The notes: generated by a model not told the origin, from the sequence alone. 64,000 nt of DNA from Planococcus circulans (GCF_020023385.1 NZ_JAIQCL010000002.1:248001-312000); one strand, 5' to 3'; positions 53,214 to 61,710 are shown, counted from the stretch's first letter. Program-made: numbers and translations.

Positions 53214-53702
53214 TCAAACCGTCAAATCATTTTCTTCTTTCAATCGAATAGCTTGAACGGTAAGTTTTTCAAGAAGTGCTGCAAACGCGCAGACAGCCGC
53301 TGAAGCCACGATACAAATCATGCACAGCGTGAACAGTCCGGCGATATCGCCGCCGATAACGAAAATGAGGAATGCTAATCCGGCAATGAAGCAGAAGGCG
53401 ATTGCGAGAGCGCAATACTTGATCGTCTTTAATGCATGAATCGATTCCTTGGAAAATGGTTGGTTCCGCCCGATAAAAGCCAGCAGTTTGAACGTTTTGT
53501 ACAAGGCAATGAAAAACAGGCTGAATAACAGATAGGCAGATAACAGGAAAGGGTATTGCAGATAAGCTGTTTCCGGATGGGCCGCTGCGTCTCTGCTGGC
53601 CATTCCAGGAATGGCAAACAGGCAGAAGGCAAGCGCCAAAAGGGCAAGCAGTACGAGTACTGCCTTCAGAAAAAGCAGTGCAGCCGAATTTGTTTTCATC
53701 AT
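53214..53702 (-). CDS. DUF2975 membrane protein (second copy)
   Basis: About 162 residues with four predicted membrane helices (about 8-28, 50-70, 92-115, 122-145) and the family loop LLAFIGRNQPFSKESIHALK followed by IKYCA. The product is similar in layout to the one encoded at 53981-54460, so the pair looks like a duplication around a single HTH gene. In bacilli YoaS-YozG is a one-plus-one pair of this kind. Start taken as ATG 53702 after GCGAGGTG; 53699 is possible. Function unknown. Confidence 0.82.
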   Translation of the reverse strand: MMKTNSAALLFLKAVLVLLALLALAFCLFAIPGMASRDAAAHPETAYLQYPFLLSAYLLFSLFFIALYKTFKLLAFIGRNQPFSKESIHALKTIKYCALAIAFCFIAGLAFLIFVIGGDIAGLFTLCMICIVASAAVCAFAALLEKLTVQAIRLKEENDLTV

Positions 53703-53745
53703 GCACACCTCGCTTGTCGGTCATTAGCTGAAGCGAAAAAACCAG

Positions 53746-53970
53746 TTAAGATGAGGGCTCCTCTTCTTCAGGGCGGTATTCCAGGACATCTCCCGGCTGA
53801 CAATCCAATGCTTTGCAGATTGCCTCCAAGGTTGATAAGCGGACAGCTTTCGCCTTGCCGTTCTTCAGGATGGACAGGTTAGCCATCGTGATGCCGACCT
53901 TCTCCGAAAGCTCGGTTACACTCATTTTCCGTTTGGCCAGCATCACGTCAATATTGATTATAATTGCCAT
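53746..53970 (-). CDS. Small Cro/CI-type HTH regulator (YozG-like)
   Basis: 74 residues, essentially only an HTH_3/HTH_26 domain: MLAKRKMSVTELSEKVGITM with the turn, ANLSILKNGKAKAVRLSTLE as recognition part, and ICKALDCQPGDVLEY, ending in an acidic tail. Start ATG 53970 follows GAGGTG by 6 bp. It sits between two DUF2975 genes on the same strand, 11 bp after the first. It probably regulates its own operon; repeats in the promoter region (near 54494-54540) are candidate sites. Confidence 0.88.
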   Translation of the reverse strand: MAIIINIDVMLAKRKMSVTELSEKVGITMANLSILKNGKAKAVRLSTLEAICKALDCQPGDVLEYRPEEEEPSS

Positions 53971-53980
53971 ATTATTCACC

Positions 53981-54460
53981 TCAGACCGTCAGATCATTTT
54001 CTGATTTTATTTCAATTGCATTTTCCAGGAGTTTTTGAAGAACTGCTGCAAAGACAGCTATTACAATGGAACCGAATGTAATGACCATACCGAGACCACC
54101 AAGTCCCGGTGCATCATCGACCTGCGCCACGTACAGGATGATCGGCAAGCACAATAGATACAGAATGGTGATGGTGAAGGCACAGTATTTGATGTTCTTC
54201 AGTGCCTTAACGGATCTTTCAGAGAAAGCGATGTTCCGGTCAATATAACCCAACAGTTTCATCGCTTGATACAAGGCCACAAAATACGCAATGGCGGTAC
54301 CGTACAGGGCAATCAGGAAGAAGTATTGCAAAAATGGCCATTCCGGTATGAGTTCCCCGACAAAACTTGAAAGTGGAGGTACGACAAAGATGCACACGGC
54401 CACGACCGGCAGGGCCATCAGGAAAAGAACGATTTTCAGGAACAGTGTTTCCCGTTTCAT
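53981..54460 (-). CDS. DUF2975 membrane protein (first copy)
   Basis: 159 residues with four membrane helices (about 8-30, 45-66, 92-112, 118-145) and the family loop LLGYIDRNIAFSERSVKALK followed by NIKYCA. It ends IEIKSENDLTV, while the second copy ends IRLKEENDLTV, which supports a duplication. First gene of a three-gene operon. Start ATG 54460 after CGAGGTGC. Function unknown. Confidence 0.85.
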   Translation of the reverse strand: MKRETLFLKIVLFLMALPVVAVCIFVVPPLSSFVGELIPEWPFLQYFFLIALYGTAIAYFVALYQAMKLLGYIDRNIAFSERSVKALKNIKYCAFTITILYLLCLPIILYVAQVDDAPGLGGLGMVITFGSIVIAVFAAVLQKLLENAIEIKSENDLTV

Positions 54461-54493
54461 ATTAAAGCACCTCGTTTGGTTAAGATTAAGTTT

Positions 54494-54522
54494 AGTATAA
54501 ATTATTATTTATCGAATTACAA
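54494..54522 (-). promoter_or_regulatory. Promoter of the DUF2975-HTH operon
   Basis: On the minus strand TTGTAA and TATACT are exactly 17 bp apart. AATTCGTAAAT and AATTCGATAAAT stand as direct repeats at and upstream of the -35 box and may bind the HTH protein. Confidence 0.7.
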
Positions 54523-54599
54523 TATATAAATATTGATTTACGAATTAAATTTTATTTTTAATTACTGTAAAAGGCGCAAGAAAGCATTATAATCGATGA

Positions 54600-54680
54600 A
54601 CCAACCATGCAGACGATGAAGGCCAGATGGTAGAAGTTGTAGCTGAAGAATTCTTACAACAGGCTGGATTGATCGAGTGA
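54600..54680 (+). pseudogene. Possible remnant of a gene 3' end
   Basis: An open stretch of 26 codons without a start, with clear codon-like composition, reads NHADDEGQMVEVVAEEFLQ then QAGLIE and a TGA, followed by a terminator. It looks like the last residues of a lost protein, but too short to identify and it may be chance. The rest of 54461-54882 holds only the promoter of the leftward operon and the terminator. Confidence 0.3.
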
Positions 54681-54695
54681 CCGATAAAATCGAAG

Positions 54696-54741
54696 AAAGG
54701 GAGAGAGGAGGCTGTTTAGAGCATATCTTCTCTCTTTTTTT
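54696..54741 (+). terminator. Terminator after the possible gene remnant
   Basis: AGAGAGGAG pairs with CTTCTCTCT (one G-U) and is followed by TTTTTTT; it has no complete gene upstream. Confidence 0.65.
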
Positions 54742-54882
54742 CTATAAAAATGTACTGTTATGAAGGAGATTAAAGTGCTTATTGATTTTCCGAAAAACAT
54801 TTTCAAGTTTTCTAATTATTGGTAATATGATAGCATACATAAAATTAATGTAGGTTACATTTACAGAAACGGAGGTAGCGTT

Positions 54883-55389
54883 TTGTTGATGCTCTTTGAA
54901 GTGCTTACAGTTTTACTTATGATCACAACGGCTCTTTTCATACATGAAATGGGCCATGCAATTGCAACAATTGCACAGAACAAAAAAGCCAAGGCAGAGA
55001 TTTTTTTGGGTTCATCAAGTAAAGAGAAAAAACTGAAGTTGAATCTTGGCAGAATTACCTGCTATCTCACCATAGCGCTTTCAGGCTTCTGCCAGCCTTC
55101 GAACCGGGAAGAACTGCCGCCGAATACATTTAAACAAAGACTAATTTTCCTTGTTGTCGGACCGATTGCTTCATTGTTTGGGTTTGCGGCACTATACTTT
55201 GCTTCGCATTTCTTTTCCGGAGTAACAGGCACTATCTTGATCAATCTGGCAGGCGCAAACTTTTTTATATGTGCAACGTCATTGATTCCCTTCACCTATC
55301 CACCATTTTTAGGCGGTGGTCCAAGTGATGGATTACAGGTTTTAAACCTGATAAAAGAAAATAGAAAACAAAGTAAAGCCGTTTCATAA
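54883..55389 (+). CDS. M50-family site-2-protease-like membrane metalloprotease
   Basis: 168 residues with helices at about 5-25, 60-75, 90-110 and 118-135. The zinc motif HEMGH lies in the first helix (FIHEMGHAIA, near 22-26), and GGGPSDGLQVL near the end supplies the third ligand Asp position of the M50 family (normally LDG or similar). Small M50 proteins of this kind cleave membrane proteins or simply remain uncharacterised. The start is TTG 54883 behind GGAGG by 7 bp; ATG 54889 is possible. It stands alone. Confidence 0.75.
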   Translation: MLMLFEVLTVLLMITTALFIHEMGHAIATIAQNKKAKAEIFLGSSSKEKKLKLNLGRITCYLTIALSGFCQPSNREELPPNTFKQRLIFLVVGPIASLFGFAALYFASHFFSGVTGTILINLAGANFFICATSLIPFTYPPFLGGGPSDGLQVLNLIKENRKQSKAVS

Positions 55390-55711
55390 GAATAGATATC
55401 ATTAATTTATCGATAGCTGATCTAAAGAAAACGACCAGAATACGAAACCCTGCAAGCTTTTCATACAACCGGCTAGGGCATACTTTAAATCCTACAAAAA
55501 TGTTGTAAGTTATTACTTGAAGTGAGAGTCAGCGAGAATAATTGCCACTGCCGGAAGACTAAAATACGTATTCTCCTCAAATGAATTTTAGCATCAGCGA
55601 TTTTAGTGGGAATGCAAACTCCGTATTTTTAAATAACTGAATAATCAATCTTTTTATTTTAAATTTTTGATGAAGCGGAGTATGATAAGGGTAAAAGGAG
55701 GAGGAGTTTAA
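55390..55711. other. Intergenic region before the small membrane protein gene
   Basis: About 320 AT-rich bases with no gene that I can support and no clear terminator after the protease gene. A ribosome site AAAGGAGGAGGAG at its end serves the small gene. Confidence 0.4.
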
Positions 55712-55810
55712 ATGGAACCTACTTTTGGTCTTGTGCCCATGCTCATCCTTTCGGTCATTGTCATCGTGCTCATCGCGTTCTATTTCTTCTTCCATCACTG
55801 GGCAAAATGA
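55712..55810 (+). CDS. 32-residue single-helix membrane protein
   Basis: A very small gene with a perfect AAAGGAGGAGGAG ribosome site 6 bp before ATG 55712. The product has a short N-terminus MEPTFGLVP, one long hydrophobic helix (about 8-27, rich in Ile, Val, Leu, Phe) and ends FFHHWAK. A hairpin follows 6 bp after the stop. Strong ribosome site, hydrophobic core and hairpin together argue for a real gene. It resembles small single-span proteins of bacilli whose function is mostly unknown. Confidence 0.7.
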   Translation: MEPTFGLVPMLILSVIVIVLIAFYFFFHHWAK

Positions 55811-55816
55811 GCGCAC

Positions 55817-55852
55817 CACAGGAAGCCGCATACTGATATGCGGCTTCCTGTG
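55817..55852 (+). terminator. Perfect hairpin after the small membrane protein gene
   Basis: CACAGGAAGCCGCATA and TATGCGGCTTCCTGTG form a 16-bp stem with loop CTGA. The following T tract is weak, so termination may be partial. Confidence 0.7.
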
Positions 55853-55974
55853 TAATTGTCTTTGGTTATTGCTTTTGTGAAGTCTCTTGAAAACCAAACC
55901 AATCTCTTTTATCGGAAAACTCTATATTTTCTGTGGTTGATATGCTATAGTTGTCAGAATTACATAACGTGTAA

Positions 55975-56185
55975 GAGTTGGTGCCAAGCTGCGGCTTGGC
56001 TTAAAAGGGAAGAACGGTGAAAATCCGTCGCTGTCCCGCAACTGTAAATCGGAGCGATTCACAAAAACCACTGTCTCAGACGGGAAGGTGTGATGAGCGT
56101 TGAAGATGAGCCAGGAGACCTGCCAATTTCTAGTGCGCGCCAAATACCTACGTGGAAATAGGTGGTGACATTCATTTTGGGACAA
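55975..56185 (+). promoter_or_regulatory. Cobalamin (B12) riboswitch upstream of metE
   Basis: All core blocks of the B12 riboswitch are present in order: TTGGTGCC with paired GGCTTGGC, AAAAGGGAA, GGTGAAAATCC, the B12 box CGCTGTCCCGCAACTGTAA and GAGCCAGGAGACCTGCC. A hairpin ACCTA...TAGGT follows (56147-56163) and probably forms the kissing loop. An intrinsic terminator at 56230-56262 serves as expression platform. B12 should switch metE off. Confidence 0.95.
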
Positions 56186-56229
56186 CAAGTTTTTGCATGC
56201 TTTTTAAGCGTCTATTGAACTTGAATGTT

Positions 56230-56264
56230 AAGCCATTTCCCATAAGCGGAGATGGCTTTTTTGT
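56230..56264 (+). terminator. Riboswitch-controlled terminator before metE
   Basis: AAGCCAT and ATGGCTT close a stem with TTCC and GGAG inside and six T after it; 39 bp before metE. Confidence 0.85.
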
Positions 56265-56301
56265 ATTTGGCATCTTGTAAATCCTAAAGGAGGAATAGCG
56301 G

Positions 56302-58593
56302 ATGAAAACAGTGAGTACAGTCGTAGGCTACCCGTATATCGGAGAAAATCGGGAATGGAAGCGCAGTTTGGAATCGTTTTGGAAAGGTGGATTATCACAG
56401 GAGCAGTTCCTCGCAGAAATGAAAGAGATTCGCTTGAACAATCTGAAACGGCAGCAATCGCTTGGATTGGAGTTGTTGACTGTCGGGGATTTCACTCTTT
56501 ATGACCGTATGCTTGATCACGCGGTCATGTTCGGCTTAGTGCCGGCCCGCTACAAATGGTCAGAGGACAAGGTCGATCTGGGCACTTATTTTGCGATGGC
56601 CCGTGGAGCGGATGAAGTAGTGGCTTGTGAAATGACTAAATGGTTCAATACAAATTACCATTACATTGTTCCTGAATACGAAGGACAGCTTTTGCAGTTG
56701 ACGCATAATCATCTGGTTTCCTATTTCAATGAGGCGAAAGAAGAGTTAGGAATCATAACAAAACCTACACTGATTGGACCGTTCACATTTCTGCAGCTCG
56801 CGAAAGGATATGATGCCAAGTCGAAGGCACTGTTCCTGTTGCAGCTTTTGCCGCTTTATGCGAAAGTCCTTCAGCAACTCGTCGATGCGGGAGCGGAATG
56901 GATTCAAGTGGAAGAGCCTGCATTAACGTTGTCATTGAACGAAGAAGACGTCAAACTGGTCAAGGAAATCTACACACAACTAGCGGATGAAGTCCCGGCT
57001 GCAAAAATTATGCTGCAAACCTATTTTGAAGCCCTTTCGGCATATGAAGAACTGTCGCAATTGCCTGTTGCAGGTATCGGCCTTGATTTTGTTAAGGGGG
57101 CAGAAGAAAATATGGCTGCAATCCGCAAATACGGTTTTCCAAAAGACCGGGTATTGGGAATCGGGACTGTGAACGGACGGGATATTTGGCGTGCTAACCT
57201 AGCGGAAAAAGCAGTGAATCTTCAAGCCGTCTTAGCCGTATGTGATGTGGCAGAAGCATGGATTCAATCTTCCTGCAGCCTGCAGCATGTGCCGGTGACC
57301 ACAAAAAAAGAGAAAGCCCTGCCGCATGTCCTGTTGGATGTCCTATCGTTTGCGGATGAAAAAATTGGAGAACTGACACAGCTGACTGCCTATGTACGGG
57401 AAGGGTCATGGTCCGGCAATCGAAACGTATCCGAAAGCATACGCGCGATTGAAGCGTTGACACAGCATGAAGTTAGAGAAAACATTCAGGTGAAAGAGCT
57501 TGTCTCGCAAGTGAAGCCGGAACATTTTACGCGTCCGCTGGTTTTCAAAGAACGGCAGAAACAGCAGCAGCAAGCTCTCGGGCTGCCGATTTTTCCGACT
57601 ACGACCATTGGCAGTTTTCCACAATCCGGTGAAGTAAAGCGTACACGGAGTGCTTGGCGCAAAAAGGAGATCACGGATTCGGCGTATGCGGAATTTGTGA
57701 AGAATGAAACCGCACGCTGGATTGAGCTTCAAGATGAAATTGGATTGGATGTGTTGGTCCATGGGGAATTTGAGCGGACAGACATGGTGGAGTATTTCGG
57801 CGAGAAATTGACGGGCTTTGCCTTTACCCAAAAAGCTTGGGTGGTATCTTACGGTTCCCGCTGTGTGAAACCGCCGATCATTTATGGGGACGTTGAATGG
57901 ACTGCACCGATGACAGTCAAGGAAGTCGTGGAGGCGCAGCAATTGACTTCGAAATACGTGAAAGGAATGCTGACAGGGCCGGTGACGATCTTGAACTGGT
58001 CATTTGTCCGGGACGACATTTCGCATGAACAAACAGCCAACCAGCTTGCACTGGCATTGAGGAAAGAGATAGACGCCCTTGAAAAAGCCGGCATCCAAAT
58101 TATTCAAGTTGATGAGCCGGCATTGCGTGAAGGTTTGCCGCTTCGCAAAGAAAATTGGCATGAATATTTGGATTGGGCGGTAAATGCCTTTAAACTGGCG
58201 ACATCGGGTGTGGCGAATGAAACGCAGATCCATACCCATATGTGCTATTGCGAATTCAATGATTTCATTGAGCCAATACGCGCCCTTGATGCAGACGTCA
58301 TTTCAATTGAGACGTCAAGAAGCCATGGAGAACTGATTGAGTCACTCAAAAAGAATCCATATGAACTGGGTGTTGGACTGGGCGTCTATGACATTCATAG
58401 CCCGCGTGTCCCAAGCGTAGAGGAAATGGAGGCGATTTTAACAGACAGTTTAGCGGTGATTTCCAAAGAGCAATTTTGGATCAATCCGGATTGCGGCTTG
58501 AAAACCAGGCAGGAAGCAGAAACCGTCGCTTCGCTGAAAAACATGGTGACAGCGGCACAAAAATTACGGAAGCTCCAGCATCAGCCTATTTAA
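56302..58593 (+). CDS. metE: Cobalamin-independent methionine synthase (MetE)
   Basis: Transfers the methyl group from methyltetrahydropteroyl-triglutamate to homocysteine, final step of methionine synthesis. The 763 residues are the full length of the family: N-terminal barrel (about 1-370, VVGYPYIGENREWKR start) and C-terminal catalytic barrel (about 430-755). Zinc ligands: His and Cys in IHTHMCYCEFNDF (near 645), Glu in SIETSRSHGE and Cys in WINPDCGLKTR (near 730). Homocysteine-binding IGSFPQSGEVKRTRSAW and DVLVHGEFERTDMVEYFG are seen. AAAGGAGG lies before ATG 56302. Control by a B12 riboswitch implies a B12-dependent MetH elsewhere. Confidence 0.97.
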   Translation: MKTVSTVVGYPYIGENREWKRSLESFWKGGLSQEQFLAEMKEIRLNNLKRQQSLGLELLTVGDFTLYDRMLDHAVMFGLVPARYKWSEDKVDLGTYFAMARGADEVVACEMTKWFNTNYHYIVPEYEGQLLQLTHNHLVSYFNEAKEELGIITKPTLIGPFTFLQLAKGYDAKSKALFLLQLLPLYAKVLQQLVDAGAEWIQVEEPALTLSLNEEDVKLVKEIYTQLADEVPAAKIMLQTYFEALSAYEELSQLPVAGIGLDFVKGAEENMAAIRKYGFPKDRVLGIGTVNGRDIWRANLAEKAVNLQAVLAVCDVAEAWIQSSCSLQHVPVTTKKEKALPHVLLDVLSFADEKIGELTQLTAYVREGSWSGNRNVSESIRAIEALTQHEVRENIQVKELVSQVKPEHFTRPLVFKERQKQQQQALGLPIFPTTTIGSFPQSGEVKRTRSAWRKKEITDSAYAEFVKNETARWIELQDEIGLDVLVHGEFERTDMVEYFGEKLTGFAFTQKAWVVSYGSRCVKPPIIYGDVEWTAPMTVKEVVEAQQLTSKYVKGMLTGPVTILNWSFVRDDISHEQTANQLALALRKEIDALEKAGIQIIQVDEPALREGLPLRKENWHEYLDWAVNAFKLATSGVANETQIHTHMCYCEFNDFIEPIRALDADVISIETSRSHGELIESLKKNPYELGVGLGVYDIHSPRVPSVEEMEAILTDSLAVISKEQFWINPDCGLKTRQEAETVASLKNMVTAAQKLRKLQHQPI

Positions 58594-58602
58594 CACAGTT
58601 TT

Positions 58603-58644
58603 ATGCACATCCAGGAATTCACTTCTCCTGGACGTGCATTTTCT
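58603..58644 (+). terminator. Terminator of metE
   Basis: ATGCACATCCAGGA pairs with TCCTGGACGTGCAT (one mismatch), followed by TTTCTATT. Confidence 0.8.
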
Positions 58645-58696
58645 ATTGGGACACCAATTTTGTTTAATAGGAGCGTATCTCAAGGACATTAAATGA

Positions 58697-58731
58697 AAAA
58701 AATCCACTTCCTCATCGGAAGTGGATTTTAC
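58697..58731 (-). terminator. Terminator of the YjiH-like gene
   Basis: AAAATCCACTTCC and GGAAGTGGATTTT form a perfect 13-bp stem with loop TCATC; T run on the minus strand. Confidence 0.9.
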
Positions 58732-58735
58732 GCTT

Positions 58736-60100
58736 CTATACGAATAGATGGCCGAACAACACAAGAATCGGCAAAGTGATGATGGTACGCAATACAAAGA
58801 TTACAGCCAGTTCCCAGAATTTCACCGGGATATTCGAGCGCAGGATCAGGATGCCGATTTCAGACATATAAATGATTTGCGTCAACGATACACCAGCAAG
58901 AACAAAGCGGGTCAATTCGCTTTCGATGCCGCTTCCAAGTACAGCCGGCAGGAACATATCCGCGAATCCGACAAGGAAAGTAGGGGCTGCTTCAGCCGCT
59001 TCCGGTAATCCCATCAAGGTCAGTACAGGAATAAGCGGGTAGGAAATGATTCTGAAGAGCGGTGTGTATTCCGCTACGATCAGAGCGACTGTTCCAAGAG
59101 CCATAACCAATGGGATCAACGCCAGCCAGATATCAAGCACGGTCTCGATGCCGATTTGTGCCAGTTTTTTCGGGCTTGCGGCACCGCCTGCTTTGCGGCG
59201 GGCTTCATCATATCCCCATTTGACCAATGAGGTGCCTTCGGGAATGGCGTCATCGATCTGCTTGCCGACCGGCGCGTAATAGTCATCCTTTTTACGGGAC
59301 AGCGGCGGAATGCGCGGCATGATGACAGCGGCTACCAGACAGGCAACCGATACAGCCAGGTAGAACGGTAAGAACAAGTGGCCGATGCCGACGACATTCG
59401 CGACAACCAAACTGAAAGCGACGGAAGCGATGGAAAAGGTCGTCGCAATGACGGAAGCTTCACGCTCCGTGTAATTGCCTTCATCGTATTGCTTCATGGT
59501 CACCAGGACACCAACCGGCGCGGCGCCCATCCAAGATGCCATTGCATCAATCGATGAACGGCCAGGCAAGGTAAAGACAGGTCGCATGAATTTATTGAGT
59601 AAAGTACCGACAAATTCCATCAAGCCGAATTCCACCAATAACGGCAGCAGGATTCCGGCGAACAGGAACCAGGTCAACAGGACCGGCGCCAGGTCGTAGA
59701 GAACAACGCCGCCCGTATTCCGTGAAGCGATCGCTTCAGGCCCGATTTCATAATAGGCCATGATGCCGAATGCAAAAGCCAGCACACGGACGATGAGGCC
59801 GAATGGTCCGTTTATGAAGGTGGCGCGTAAAAAAGGTGAATCCCGGACGAACGCGGGTTTCACGGCAGTAGCCGTTAGGCTGGCGATTGCTGAGAAGCCG
59901 AGCAGGATGACGATGAATGGCGGAATCACTTCACCGAATGTCGTCAGCAGGAAAGAGGCCAGAATGCCGACGCCGATGGTCACTTCGCCGTTATAAGATA
60001 TCGGACAGAGGAATAAGAGTGCGCCGATGATGGAAGGAATCAGGAATTTCCAGGTATCAGCCGGTTCGATCGTCTTTTTTTCGCTTTGAAGCATAGTCAT
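58736..60100 (-). CDS. YjiH-family membrane protein (nucleoside-recognition Gate domains)
   Basis: 454 residues with about ten membrane helices, in two Gate (nucleoside recognition) halves: SSIDAMASWMGAAPVGVLVT (near 188) and PTFLVGFADMFLPAVLGSGI (near 375), the typical pattern of YjiH and SpmA-like proteins. Function is not known; transport of an unknown small compound is likely by fold. The start overlaps the regulator stop by 4 bp (ATGA), so both are one operon. It ends at the terminator 58731-58697. Confidence 0.83.
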   Translation of the reverse strand: MTMLQSEKKTIEPADTWKFLIPSIIGALLFLCPISYNGEVTIGVGILASFLLTTFGEVIPPFIVILLGFSAIASLTATAVKPAFVRDSPFLRATFINGPFGLIVRVLAFAFGIMAYYEIGPEAIASRNTGGVVLYDLAPVLLTWFLFAGILLPLLVEFGLMEFVGTLLNKFMRPVFTLPGRSSIDAMASWMGAAPVGVLVTMKQYDEGNYTEREASVIATTFSIASVAFSLVVANVVGIGHLFLPFYLAVSVACLVAAVIMPRIPPLSRKKDDYYAPVGKQIDDAIPEGTSLVKWGYDEARRKAGGAASPKKLAQIGIETVLDIWLALIPLVMALGTVALIVAEYTPLFRIISYPLIPVLTLMGLPEAAEAAPTFLVGFADMFLPAVLGSGIESELTRFVLAGVSLTQIIYMSEIGILILRSNIPVKFWELAVIFVLRTIITLPILVLFGHLFV

Positions 60101-61431
60101 GTCATTTTCCCCCCAGGTGGTGTGCTTGTATATTTTTTCAGTTTGCGGACAACGGACGGTTGGCTGATGCCGAGGATATTTGCCATCTCGGTAGTTGTCC
60201 GATAGCGCTTCTGTGCGTTCAGCAGGACGTTCTTTTCGACGGATTCCAGAATGTGCGGGAGTGTTTTGCCGTCGAGCTCAAGGCCGATGCGTTCATCTGA
60301 GTCTGGCTGATAAGTGATGGGCAAATCATCGAGTCTGATCAGAGGCGACTCACTTTCGATAAAACTGCGTTCCAAGACATTGCGCAACTCACGGAAATTG
60401 CCTTTCCAGGATAGCTGCAGCAAATGGAAGTACAGGTCATCTGAAATTGCTTTTTGCTGATTGTACGTATGGTTCAGTTCCTCCAGAAAACGGCTGATGC
60501 CCTGATCCAGGTCATCCGGCCGCTCTCTCAGCGGTTTCAGTTCAATTGAAGCCAGGTGCAGTGAATAGAACAGGTCTTCACGGAAATGCCCGGCAGTGAC
60601 AGCTTCTTCAATGGAAGTGTGGCTGATGGCGATGATACGGGCAGTGTGGGGCTGCTGCAAGAGTTTGAACAGCGCTGCCTGAGAAGAAAGGGAAAGCTGG
60701 TCAATTTCATTGAGCACCAAGGTGCCTCCGGCCGCCAGTCCGATATAGCCTTCTCGATCCAATCCTGTAAAACTGATGTCAAACACCGATTCCGGGATTG
60801 CGCTGCAATTGACTTCGATAAATGCGGCATTGCGCCGGCTGCTTTGTGAATGAATGAATTTCGCGAGAGCGGTTTTCCCGGTGCCGGGCTCGCCATGGAT
60901 AACGACCGGGACTTCCAGTTGCGCAATTTTGATGGCTGTCTGGAGTGCCCGGCTGGAAGAAGGACTTTCCATAACACAGCCTTCAATATGAAGCTGCTGG
61001 CTGCGCAGGTGGGCAAGTTCGCCTTTTACTTTGGACATCTCTGATTCCAGGTTCTCCAGGTACTCCTTCATGACCATCAGCTGTGACATGTCATAGGAAT
61101 AGCTGACCACAAACTCAACGTCACCACGATCGTTGAATAAGGGAATGCCGGTGATCAGGACTTTTCTTCCGGAAGGTGTATCCTGCCGCAGCACCACTTT
61201 TTTCTTTTTCTCCAGCACCAACGGAGTGATGGCAGGAGAGAAGATTCCTGCTGCTTCCAGGTCATAGACAGATTTTCCAAGCAGCTCTTCAGGCGCTACG
61301 CCATAAGCTTCACCGCTTAATGTAGAAGCTTTAATGATGCGGCCTTCTTTGGTGGTGACAATAATATCCTCGTCATATGTATCAATGATTTCTTCATCAG
61401 TATTGGGAAGCAAAAACAAAGTATTCATCAT
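60097..61431 (-). CDS. PAS-AAA+ regulator of the sigma-54 activator family with degenerate GAFTGA loop and TyrR-like HTH
   Basis: 444 residues: N-terminal PAS (about 15-125, GRIIKASTLSGEAYGVAPEE), helical linker, AAA+ domain (about 150-375) with Walker A GEPGTGKTALAKF and sensor region, and C-terminal HTH (TTEMANILGISQPSVVRKLK). Where sigma-54 activators have GAFTGA, this protein has SFTGLD, and the Walker B region reads GGTLVLNEID with Asn for Asp. TyrR, which works with sigma-70, also lost GAFTGA and has a similar HTH. So it probably acts on sigma-A promoters. It probably controls the YjiH-type gene downstream and itself, through the palindrome at 61452. Confidence 0.85.
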   Translation of the reverse strand: MMNTLFLLPNTDEEIIDTYDEDIIVTTKEGRIIKASTLSGEAYGVAPEELLGKSVYDLEAAGIFSPAITPLVLEKKKKVVLRQDTPSGRKVLITGIPLFNDRGDVEFVVSYSYDMSQLMVMKEYLENLESEMSKVKGELAHLRSQQLHIEGCVMESPSSSRALQTAIKIAQLEVPVVIHGEPGTGKTALAKFIHSQSSRRNAAFIEVNCSAIPESVFDISFTGLDREGYIGLAAGGTLVLNEIDQLSLSSQAALFKLLQQPHTARIIAISHTSIEEAVTAGHFREDLFYSLHLASIELKPLRERPDDLDQGISRFLEELNHTYNQQKAISDDLYFHLLQLSWKGNFRELRNVLERSFIESESPLIRLDDLPITYQPDSDERIGLELDGKTLPHILESVEKNVLLNAQKRYRTTTEMANILGISQPSVVRKLKKYTSTPPGGKMT

Positions 61432-61451
61432 TGGCCTCCGTTATTCATTCT

Positions 61452-61488
61452 TGTATAGACTATACATGATTGAATAATCACTTTACAA
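61452..61488 (-). promoter_or_regulatory. Promoter and palindromic operator of the regulator-YjiH operon
   Basis: On the minus strand TTGTAA (61488-61483) and TATAGT (61464-61459) are 18 bp apart, a sigma-A promoter. The perfect palindrome TGTATAG-A-CTATACA (61452-61466) covers the -10 box. No sigma-54 GG/GC element is seen. Confidence 0.65.
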
Positions 61489-61655
61489 GAGCGAATTAAA
61501 TTATTTTCAAATAACATTAATGAAATGCTGATTTTATTAGGGGAGATTTTATATTGTGCGAAAAGCTGATTGTGTAATTCTTATAAGGGATTGAGTATTT
61601 TTATGAATTATTTTCTTGGGGAATGGATCGGGAAAGGGAGATTTAAAACAGAAAC

Positions 61656-61686
61656 AAAAAAGACAAACCCCGAAATGGAGTTTGCC
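61656..61686 (-). terminator. Terminator of the second SDR gene
   Basis: On the minus strand CAAACTCC pairs with GGGGTTTG around ATTTC, followed by TCTTTTTT. Confidence 0.75.
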
Positions 61687-61710
61687 TGAAAACTTTGGAT
61701 GGTTCTATGC

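Noticed and set aside
60097-61500. Sigma-54 promoter near the AAA+ regulator
   Set aside because: No GG-N10-GC element was found; a sigma-A promoter is present and the GAFTGA loop of the regulator is degenerate.
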